Shown in pieces: positions 36,101-47,984 of a stretch of 64,000 nt of DNA (the first letter of the stretch is position 1; each line of letters opens with the position of its first letter). This DNA comes from Arion vulgaris (taxonomy: Eukaryota > Mollusca > Gastropoda > Stylommatophora > Arionidae). A program made the position numbers and the translations under genes. The notes below the pieces were generated by a model. That model saw only the letters and a list, made by a program, of their open reading frames with translations. It searched no databases and was not told the DNA's origin. The DNA lies in contig CM036756.1 of NCBI GenBank assembly GCA_020796225.1, positions 68,321,152-68,385,151 of the forward strand. The letters run 5' to 3'.

Positions 36101-39100
36101 ACATTTGAAATTGCTACTAGACTATATTTTGTCACAAAGCTTCATTGCAGCTAAGCAATGAGTGCAATTTAAATGGCACAACTTTTAAACATGAAATGCC
36201 TATAATTAAGAAAGACAATTAAAAGGATACTGAAATGATTCACTAGTTATTTTAATTCTGAAATCACAATACAATAATATGAGACTTCTCAAGTAAATCT
36301 GAATAGTGTACGATAAAGATCGGTCCAATCATTATTGCCGTCTATCGCTGACGAATGGTTCACTTTGGACAGCTAGATCTAGTGTGGGATATTTAATATT
36401 ACCATTGATACTCGATACAAAAGTCAACTGAAAGGCATAAATAATGTTTGAAATATAAAAAGAAAATTAAAATTTTGTATTTAGCATTGCTGGATATCGT
36501 TGACACAAGTAAAATGACGAAAAGAATTCACGAGAAGATGCAAACTGCAGCTGTTGTTATGGACGTCAAAAGCAAACCGGCCAGTAGCACAGATAAATGG
36601 TAAGTCTGGTAGGTTATTGACGAGTTGCAGACGTAAAGTTGCCCTTAGAAGAGAGAAAATGTTTCTAGTAATGAAAATTTATGAGTAAAGAGAAGTTAAT
36701 AATGCCGTTTCACGTAAATACGATGTTTATGGGTAGTACCCAAGCGAAATTTTCAAGGTTCCAAAATAATGGTAGTGACCATCGAAAAAATTTCGTTCAA
36801 AATAGCTTCTACTTAACATATAATCATAGAATTTTCCAGATCTGTAGAATATGTTACAGTTACGCGTAGAACAATCGGTTTTACTATATGAATGACACAT
36901 ATTTCATATGAAGCAATTGTTTATACGCTGTTTCATCGATTCGATCGAAAAACACAATGGCTGACTTGTGTTCCGTCACGGACTGCGCTGAAAAAAGTAG
37001 TGCAAATTACTAAAAGAGCGGTGTTGGTTCGCCGTGAACTGTCACTGCACTCAGGTTCATGTTATTTCCCAGTCTCTTTCAGATAGCTGAAAGTGTCAGA
37101 GTACACGGACAACAGCTCTAACACGGACAACAGTTTCTATGGGTGGCTTTAACCATTTGAAACCAGGCCACCTGTACCTTAAAAACCCGTGCTCCTGAGC
37201 AAAAACAGCCTATATCAGAGTAGTATTAAAAACACAATTCATTTAGTACACTTAATTGGGGATTCAGGTCTTGAAAATCAAGAAGCTATTTTCGTTGTTT
37301 TCATATTAATATAAAATTTGTATAAGCATTTTGAAAGAGTATGACTTAGAATAGTAGAAAAAATTGGTAAAAAAAAAAAATGTCAAAGTGTTGCCATGGA
37401 AACAATACAAAATGGCCCCCAAAAACAAAATTTCAAATCCCTAAGGCTTTGAATCTAATGAATGTAAATGAATTCTGTTTTCACTCTAAGGTGCGCAATT
37501 GTAATATCTAAAATATTACACATGATTTTTAGGATATATTAAATATTTAATTTTTATTAATTTTTGGGTAAAAATTCCCTCAAAATTTGGTCCAAAAAGC
37601 TGTTTTTGGAGGGTGTGTTTACACAAAAATTCATAAAAATGTAATATTTAATATATCCTAAAAGTCATGTGTAATTTTTTAGATATTACACTTGCTCACC
37701 TTAGAGTGAAAACAGAATTCATTATATTCATTAACTTCAGAGCCTTAGGGATTTGAATTGTGCAGTGGCCATTTTGTATTGTTTCCATGCACGTGTTGAC
37801 ATTTTTTTTACTAATTTTTCTACTATTCTAAGTCATAATCGTTCAAAATTGTTATACAAATTCTACATTAATACCAAAGCAACGAAAAAGTTTCAAGACC
37901 AGAATCCCCCCTTAAGTGCTCTATAATTTGTTATTGACTTATCCCATCTACTCTGTTATTTCTGATTACTATTTGCAGAATATTGAACTTGTAAATTTAT
38001 TTGATATAATATGTGGGCCCGGCTGCGAATATTCCTGTATATGTAGATTATTCTCTAGATTGAACATGTATAGCTTGAATATCAATCAATTAAAACTATT
38101 CGTCATTGTCTAAATGATCGTCTAACTCACTTTAAATATTCTTATCAGAATAATTACATCCTAAGTCTAATTCACCTTCAGATTCATTCAAAACAAGTTC
38201 AACAGCTTCCTCTGTTGTTATACTTTTAGAGTGACTATTTCAGAACATCTTTTCATCATGAAAATACTTGGCTTCAGTTTTCGACAATGCTTCACAGCAT
38301 AAGTGACGAGACAAGAATAAAGTGATTTATAACAATTAAATTTCTACAAAATATTTCAAGACCTTCTAAATTGCATCTGGTACCCTCGCTGGTGCTATGG
38401 AGTTTGTGAACTGCTGCTGAGATCTTCCTGTGTAAGAAAGAGATCGGAGCACACATAGTACTCACCAAAGTGCACTGATGATGGTCCTATCAACAAGAAT
38501 AAATCATTGTGCTGTCATTTTTATTTTTAAAATTTAAATTGTGTATTTCTTTTACAGTTATTGAAATGGTTGGTGAAAATGTGGGTGATGCACTACAAAT
38601 GAACTACTGGGATTCTAAGAAAATGAGTCCATCTCGACCAAAGTCATGTGAAGTTCCAAACATTAAGTAAGTTTTTGTTATTTTCTTTGTGTTTATTATT
38701 TTGGAAAGAGTAGAAGTTAATAGAGATGGAAGTTGAAGTGAGGATATTATGATGGGTATCCTCAGAAACAACATTTTAATATGACCAAACTAGAACACAG
38801 AAGTGCTGGAAAAAAGTGGAAAGTGTATATTTTTCAGACGTTGCAAATGAAAGAAAGAAGAACAAACGGAAGTGTGTACAGTCTATTTAGATGAAACTGA
38901 AAGAGCCTACTTAAAATAGAAATGACTTGCAACCATTTTGTTAATGGTCCTCTGAGATCTGAAAGGATTAGTCATAATGATTTACATGCATTTTATCTCT
39001 CAGGATGTATTCTTATGCTATCTTACAGGAGTCATTCATATTTTATCTTAGATGAGTCATTCATATTCTATTTTACATGTTCTGTCTTACTTCGGGCATT

Positions 39101-42100
39101 CTCTTATTCCATATTTTTTTTTTGGTGGCATATCCTTTACAGGACGTAGCCATCAACCACAGTAAACAAGTCATTGATTTTCTTGGCACCATTTATATGC
39201 TCAGTAGTTTGCCATTGCTTTCTGAAATGGGGAGATCTATTTTTACCTTTTGTAAAATCCACGGAAAGCAATTTGCTTCCAAACTGCCTGCCGCAGAGTT
39301 TGAACCAGGTATGCTTGGGTTGTGATCGAGCTCACTGCCACTTAAGCTACAGACACCCATGATTTCCATCTTACAGGCTTCATTTATATTTTATTTTACA
39401 TGAGTCATTCATATTCCGTTTTTTTTTTACTGAAGTCATTCATGTCCTATGTTAATGAGTCATTAATGTTCTATGTTGAGGAGTTATTCATGTTTTATCT
39501 TGCAGAAATCATTCATATTCCATCTTACATTGGTCATCCTTTTTACTTGAGTCATATTTGATATTTCATTGGTCATCCATATTATATCTTACTTGAGTCA
39601 TATTACATATTTAGTTAGTTTGTTCATTTCGTACCAATGAGGACACATAGGGCATCCTATGTTTCCGAAATACTGTGGATTTCACGATTGAGGATTATTA
39701 GGCCTCGGATCAACCAACCATAGCAAGTATGAAGAAAATAACACCTTCCATCTTTAACCGGAACCGGAAAATCATATTCTGTCTTACAAGTCATATTTTA
39801 TCTCACAGAATGTGTACATATTCAATCTCACAGAAATCATTCATGTTCCATTTCCTGAGATTTGTATTACATCTGCTACGATTATGAAAAATCACATCAA
39901 GGCTAGATTTAGTATATGTTTGTGCATGAGTTGTATAGTTTTCTCTCCTTATTTGCAGCATCTACCCAAGTCAAGAGCACAACAGTAGCAATTCCCAAGC
40001 TTCTGTCATCACCGTGACAACCAACAACACTGGGTCATTACCTGACCTTTCTGTGCTACAATTCCCATCTCCTCTTTCCACTCCTCTTGACCAAGAAGAC
40101 CCGTATAACACTGCAGGTACAGGCACACCTGTCAGTATGAGTCCAACTAGTCCACACCATATGCCTATAGGCCACCAGAGCCCTGATCAACGCCGGCGGC
40201 AGGGCTCGAACATGTCATTGCCCAGTCCTCTGGTTCTTAATCAAATAGGAGGACCACCCTCACCAGTAAGTTCTATGTAGATGGAGTACTTCTTGTTGTG
40301 CTCAATAAAATATTGATTTCATCAGGTATGTCAAATTAGAGCATAGCATTAGAAAAAATGTGACCTGATGTTCTGTGTCTTAATAACTTTAGAGAAATAC
40401 TTCCTTTGATTATCAGTTTTGTAAAATCAGAACACTTCTTGTCCTGCTGGTCAGTGCCTTAGACAATAAAAAATATTTCTTGCACTGCTGGTCAGTGCCG
40501 TAGACACAGAAATATGCTTGCACTGCTGGTCAGTGCCGTAGACTCAGAAATATTCTTGCACTGCTGGTGGTAAGTACCTTAGACACAGAAATATTTTTGC
40601 ACTGCTGGTCAGTGCTGTAGACTCAGAAATATTCTTGCTCTGCTGGTGGTCAGTGCTGTAGACACATAAATATGTTTGCCCTGTTGGTCAGTGCCTTAGA
40701 CAACAACAAACATTTCTTGCACTGCTGGTAAGTGCCTTAGACACATTAGAAAATTCTTGCCCTGCTGGTCAGGGCCTTAGACAAATTAGTAAAGTTCTTG
40801 CCCTTCTGGTCGATGTCTTAGACACATTAGAATAGCACTAGCTCTGATGGTTAATGTTTTAGACATAATAGAATAGCACTAGCTCTGATGGTCATTGTCT
40901 TAGACACATTAGAATAGCACTAGCTCTGATGGTCACTGTCTTAGACACATTAGAATAGCACTAGCTCTGATGGTCATTGTCTTAGACACATTAGAATAAC
41001 ACTAGCTCTGATGGTCACTGTCTTAGACACATTAGAATAGCACTAGCTCTGATGGTCACTGTCTTAGACACATTAGAATAGCACTAGTTCTGATGGTCAA
41101 TGTCTTAGACACAATAGAATATCGCTATCTCTGATGGTCACTGTCTTAGACACATTCTTGCTCTGCTTGTACATGCCTTAGAAACATCAGAAACATTCGT
41201 GCTCTGCTGGTCAATGTCTTAGGCACATTAGAATATCTCTATCTCTGATGGTCAATGTCTTAGGCACACTAGAATGACACTAGCTCTGATGGTCAATGTC
41301 TTAGACACATTAGAATAACACTAGCTCGGATGGTCAATGTCTTAGACACATTAGAATAACACTAGCTCGGATGGTCACTGTCTTAGGCGCACTAGAATAT
41401 CACTTGCTTGTAGATATGTCATCGTGTTCATAATTTTTGTACTTTCAAACTGTAGTATAATCGCTCTGTTTGTAGTATTGTGTAGACACAGAAATATTTT
41501 TGCACTGCTGGTCAGTGCTGTAGACTCAGAAATATTCTTGCTCTGCTGGTGGTCAGTGCTGTAGATACATAAATATTTTTGCCCTGTTGGTCAGTGCCTC
41601 AAACAACAACAAACATTTGTTGCACTGCTGGTAAGTGCCTTACACACATTAGAAAATTCTTGCCCTGCTGGTCAGGGCCTTAGACAAATTAGTAAAGTTC
41701 TTGCCCTTCTGGTCGATGTCTTAGACACATTAGAATAGCACTAGTTCTGATGGTTAATGTTTTAAACACATTAGAATAGCACTAGCTCTGATGGTCATTG
41801 TCTTAGACACATTAGAATATCGCTATCTCTGATGGTCACTGTCTTAGACACATTAGAATAGCACTATCTCTGATGGTCACTATCTTAGAGACATTAGAAT
41901 AGCACTAGATCTGATGGTCACTATCTTAGACACATTAGAATAGCACTAGCTCTGATGGTCACTATCTTAGACACATTAGAATAGCACTATCTCTGATGGT
42001 CACTATCTTAGAGACATTAGAATAGCACTAGATCTGATGGTCACTATCTTAGACACATTAGAATAGCACTTGATCTGATGGTCACTGTCTTAGACACATT

Positions 42101-45100
42101 AGACACATTCTTGCTCTGCTTGTACATGCCTTAGACACATCAGAAACATTCGTGCTCTGCTGGTCAGTGTCTTAGGCACATTATAATATCGCTATCTCTG
42201 CTGGTCAATGTCTTAGGCACATTAGAATATCGCTATTTCTGATGGTCACTGTCTTAGGCACATTAGAATAACACTAGCTCGGATGGTTACTGTCTTAGAC
42301 ACATTAGAATAACACTAGCTCGGATGGTCACTGTCTTAGGCACATTAGAATAACACTAGCTCGGATGGTTACTGTCTTAGGCACATTAGAATATCACTTG
42401 CTTGTAGATATGTCATCGTGTTCATCATTCTTGGACATGATTTTTGTACTTTCAAACTGTAGTATAATCGCTCTGTTTGTAGTATTGTGTAGTGTAGAAG
42501 CAAGTGTTTTAATATTGTCATTGTGCTTACAGAATAGGCTTGTTGCTTATAGTGGTTAGTTGATTTTCATTTGTGAAATGTTGAGTCTATGTGTTTGCTT
42601 CAAATGTAGATTACATTGAAACAATTAAGGTAATTTGGTTGCTACTACTGTTTATCCATTATGGGTAATGAAGGCCATTCTATGTCATTCATTTGTTAAG
42701 AATAATGTTATGCTTGGATATGAGTGCAAAGGTGACTGGTTAGCCTGTTGCCTGTACTTGTCCCAAAAATCTGGGGCAATGAACAAACTACAAATAAAGA
42801 GATTTACCCGAACAGATGGGCCTGTAAGACACTGGTCTACAGATATATGTCCAAACCAAACCCCAATGACAACATTAAAAACATTACAAGGCTGTGATTA
42901 GAGCACCACTTTTCAACTCCGCACCCAACACATACCACTTATTAATCACATGAACAGAATTCAACCACAACACACTTCAGAGTGCCAGCTGTGTGCACAT
43001 TATCATGAAACTGTTCACCACCACCATTAAGTGCCAAACGCTGGATGATGTCAGAAAAATCTTGTATCTTCCTCCAAGGCTAGATAAATATAGCACATTA
43101 TATGGAACAAAGCAACAACTTACAGACATGCAGATACCACTATATAGCATTGTGCTGAAGAGTAAAAGCCCAAGAAAAAAGTTGAAACGTTGAAGAAGGT
43201 ACAGTGTGGGCAGGGAATGATCGCTTCAGATGAATGTTCTATTTCACTTGCTTTTCTAGACTGCATCTGCGGCTAATTTCCTGTTTCTCACCACTGCGAA
43301 GTGATTTCGATCAGCTCAAGTAAGCCCCGAGAAATATTTCTCAGTCAGAACGGGCATAAACAGCGTAACTCACTGTCCGGGCGTAGATCACAAAGCCCAA
43401 AAATACGGCAAAGCTGATCGAACCCTAGGAAAGCTCACCTAGTAAATCAAAAGCTGGCTGAAATCGAACACCCCACCGAAGGATAAGCAACTGAGCTCAA
43501 ATAGGTTCTGAAGGCTGGTGCACGTACATCACGTTCTGATGTTTGGCTGTTTATATATCACAATGAGAATGATTAAAACAGGCCTAGAACGATCGAAGAG
43601 GATCAGCTCAAGTAGCTTGGTCTTGTACAACAGCTTCACATGTGTCAGAATATATACAGAAGTTTTGTGTGACCCTTTTATTCTGCTACAGAATTCCTTA
43701 TGGTGTGCTTATTGATAGTGTTATTTTACTGAAAGACTAAGGTAAGACCTAGGAAGTTACCTAGTAAATAGAAAGTGTCACAGAAATCGGATAGGCTTGC
43801 CTACTTGTTGGCACATAACTGGCACAATTTACAATTGCTCTTAGGTTCAGATCACATTTCGATCACAAAGTGGTTTAACACGTGGTGGATATGGAGCGTT
43901 TGAAGAATTAGTCAACTAACATCATAGCATTGGTATTTGGCTCACAGAAAGAAAATTTATTGAGAACATTTAGCCAGGAGTACTACTCGCTACCACTGTA
44001 TTACCCAAGACACGCAGAAATTGTCAAGAAACTATGTTGGCTTGCCTGGACATGCAGGGATGAATGGAAACGGTAGGGAAGATAAAGTAACTGGAACAGC
44101 ACCCATTTGCATTCGGAAAAGTATGAACAGGGTAGATATCAGAAATGCCTTCAGTTTCATGTATGTGGATACAGAGACATAGATCTGCCTGATTGAAATG
44201 GGAGTTTAGTGATGACAGGGTCACCTGCAAGGTAGAGAGAGGGGATAGGTCAGTCAAAATCATTTGGGTACAGTGAGCGTGAAGACATTTAGATGGCTGC
44301 GGCATTGGGGTACAGAGCGTGTATGGATCTGTGCAATGTGAAAAGATGTTGACCCTTCTGAATAAGATGCCATTATCAGTGAATTAGACTTGCTAAACAG
44401 ACCGTACAAACAAGTATGTCATATAACTACCTGATTGGTCCTGCCAATTGTGTATATACACATTTATATTTTAAACTATTGTAGCCTTTTCGAACCTTAG
44501 GGTATTTCTTGGATATTTCTAGGTCATAGTGGGCAGGAGGAAGAGTGCCATTTCTTTTCCTCATGTGTGGAACATTGAGTGTGGGATTGAACCCACAACT
44601 ACTACTGCCTTATAGTTAGATTGGGGACAATCAAAGTCTAGCGAAGCAAACCATACACAGAGAACCCACAACCATCTTGCGTCCGAGTCGATAGGTGGAG
44701 GCTTGCGCATTACGCTAATCCATCCCACTCAATTGTACATATGGTACAAATATATCTGTCCATTGTCAACCATGTTTGAAACTTCTTCTAGCTGACAGTG
44801 TGCATCTCTGACTCAGACCAGGAATGGGGATCGCGAAAAGAGAGACCAGGAATAAAACACAAGGAGTGACTGAAAACAAGGACTTTTGGATCTTCTGGAT
44901 GTGCAAAAAGACAACTCAATATCACACCCCTGCTTGTAATAGCAAAAAATAGAGTTAAAAAATCATACCTCATTAGGGGGGACAAGAAAAAGTGAACTAG
45001 AAGGGACCAAGACTCTCTCCACTTCCAAACTGTAATCATGATAATAGACTGCATTTTTGCAAGAGAGTATGTAGACCTGTTCCCGAAATGATGTGATAAA

Positions 45101-47901
45101 GAGAATGTGTGTGTCGACAGTTGCAGATATTGCAGTCTCATTGTAAACTGTAAGTTAACATAATAAATATCCATTGAAGAGTTAAGGGAAGTTAACTCAG
45201 CTTATCCAAATGTTAAGACCTAGCATATGAGTTATCTAATACTTGCACATCACTACAGAATAATTCATTAAAATATTCTTATTATCTTTGATATCACTGG
45301 TTAAGTATATGCGCTTGATGTATCGCTTGTGGTAAACATCTAATAGTTTGCCTTTGTGAAGCTTTTTTTTTATAAGCACAAGTCTTGCTGGTGTGCCTTT
45401 TGTCAGTTTGTTTGTTTGTTTGGTTTTTAGGAGGAAATGACAGTTGTGGATCATTGCATGCAACAGCAGTACATGTTGTGTTTACAGCAGCAACAGCAGC
45501 AGTTACAGCAACAGCAGTTGAGGCATCAGGGCACAAGTTCTCTGAGTCAGACATACTCGACACCTGTCTCTCCATTGTATTCACCCACTCATCAACACTC
45601 ACTTAATCAACACCAACAAGCAATAAAACCCAACATACCTAATGCTGCTGCTCAGCAGCATATATCTTCACCAACAGGGTCACACACTCACAGTTTCCTG
45701 CCACCCAATCAACAACACATGCATCAGTCATCTTTCACAGAATCCATTCAGTCCCAGCAGCAGCATGCCAACCAGCAACATCATTCCAATCAGCAACAAC
45801 ATGCCAACCAACAACAACACGCCAGCCAACAACAACACGTCGGCCAGCAACAAACTGGCCAACAGCAACAACATACCAGCCAACAACAACATGTCAACCA
45901 ACAACAGCAACAACATCTTGCCAACCAACAACAAACTAGCCAACAGCAACAACATCATGCCAACCAACAACAAACTAGCCAACAGCAACATCGTGCCAAC
46001 CAACAACAATCTAGCCAACAGCAACAATCTAACCAACAGCAACATGCCAACCAACAACAATCTAACCAACAGCAACAACATCATGCCAACCAGCAACAAC
46101 AGCATGTCAACAGCAACAGCAGCAACAACAGCATGTCAACCAACAACAAACTAGCCAACAACAGCATCATGCCAACCAACAACAGCATGGCAACCAACAG
46201 CTTCAATCTCCACTATCACCTCCGATGCCTCAAGTTCACGTCACTAGCTGTGATGACCTCAGTACTCAGGTAAGTAACTACCCCTAGCTGTGCTTTCCCC
46301 TGTTTGCACTATGTTGTTATTTTTCCTATTCCCTCCTGTTTAGTATTTATTATGCTACACTGTGGACTTGCACCAGGAAACACCACAACTAGCTTCTCAG
46401 CTGTGGTCAGTACAGAAATGTGGATATTTATTCAGCGTTGTATTTAACAAATAGATTGATCCTATAGACATGCTTGTTGCTTTTCTTCATTATGTTCAAA
46501 ATACACAGAATAAGTTAAACAAAAGCATCTTATGTTTTTTTGTCAAATTATTTTGTAAAATAGTTTTTTTTCCAATATGATAATGTCATAGCTTAGAGTT
46601 GTCATTACTCTCGACGATGAAGATATGAAAGGTTTCTGCTGATGAAGTTGAAGTAATATGAACTGTCGATGATGTAGATATGGATGATTTCTGCCGATGA
46701 TGTTGAAGAAATATGAACTATTGATGATGTAAATATGGATGATTTCTGCCGATGAAGTTGAAGTAATAGTAACTGATGATGGAGATATGGATGATTTCTG
46801 CCGATGAAGTTGAAGTAATAGTAACTGATGATGGAGATATGGATGATTTCTGCTGTTGAAGTTGAAGTAATAGAAACAGTTGATGATGGAGAAATGTATG
46901 ATTTCTGCCGATGAAGTTGAAGTAATATGAATTGTTGATGGAGATCTTGCATGGATTTCAACAGATTAACTAACTGATCAGTTTCAAGATATTGTCTGTC
47001 TCTAGTTCAGATATTTGATGAAAGTCACTGTATGAGAGAAGGATACACAGAGAATTGGAAGTAGAGTTGCAATTGTGTAGCACTGAAAACTACAGTGCTA
47101 TCAAGCTTAAGATATGAAGTTTTTCAATAATAAATGAAGAAATAGAATAAAGTGAAAATAAATTGTTCTTATACAAACAAATGTCATATAAAAATCATAA
47201 ATCCATCATTTAAAGACAGCATTAAAAAGGAAGAAAAGAATGGTACAGTTTCTTTTAGTTAGTTCTCAGATTCATTAAAATATAGTCAAGAGAGCCCCTC
47301 TTTTTGGAGGGCTCGTTTTAGAAATCTCTTCTTGACCTGACACTGTGAGGCAAACAGGATTCGAGAAAGAAGAAATAATAAGCATGTGTGTTCTTATTCC
47401 ATTTATTGGTTATAGCAGCATTTAACAGCATATGTAGTGTTAGTAGTGTGCATATATAAATATATATCTTCTTTTTCCGTCACACTGCTACCGGGTTGTT
47501 GCCCAGTGTTGTGGTTTTCTGTTTTTGTCTTGCGTTGTTCTCGTGACTTGGATGATTGTTATTTTTGCTCTTTGACACGATTCTGCTATGCTATCTAACC
47601 ATCTTTTTCATTCTCTGGCCTTATTTCCTGATGTTCTGTTGTAGAAGGCTCTGTATACTGTTGAATTTGGATGCATTCTTATTAAGCGGTCAGACCACTT
47701 CATTCTTTGTTTCTCAATTTAATTCAAGCAAGGTTCTGTGCCAACTTTCTTTCTTATGGTGATGTTGGTGACTTTCTTTTCTGGTGTTGATAACTTTTCG
47801 CAGGCAGTGCATTTCACATGTAGTTATTTTTGTGACTGCACTTTGCACATTGTCCTTATTTGTCTCTGGTAACACAAAGTAGGTGTGTGTGTGTGTATAT
47901 A

Positions 47902-47984
<83 letters not shown>

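Noticed and set aside
37080..37130. tctctttcag-atagctgaaa considered as the missing CRTC exon (20 nt would fix the phase)
   Set aside because: The donor would be a poor gtgtca and the residues gained match nothing in CRTC proteins; kept only as an untested possibility.
45728..46105. Minus-strand Leu-rich frame opposite the CRTC Gln exon
   Set aside because: It is the antisense of CAA/CAG repeats; CRTC homology and splice sites support the plus strand.
45642..46154. 170-codon Asn/Ser/Thr-rich plus frame
   Set aside because: It is the +1 shadow of the Gln-rich exon frame; the flanking CRTC sequence does not continue in it.
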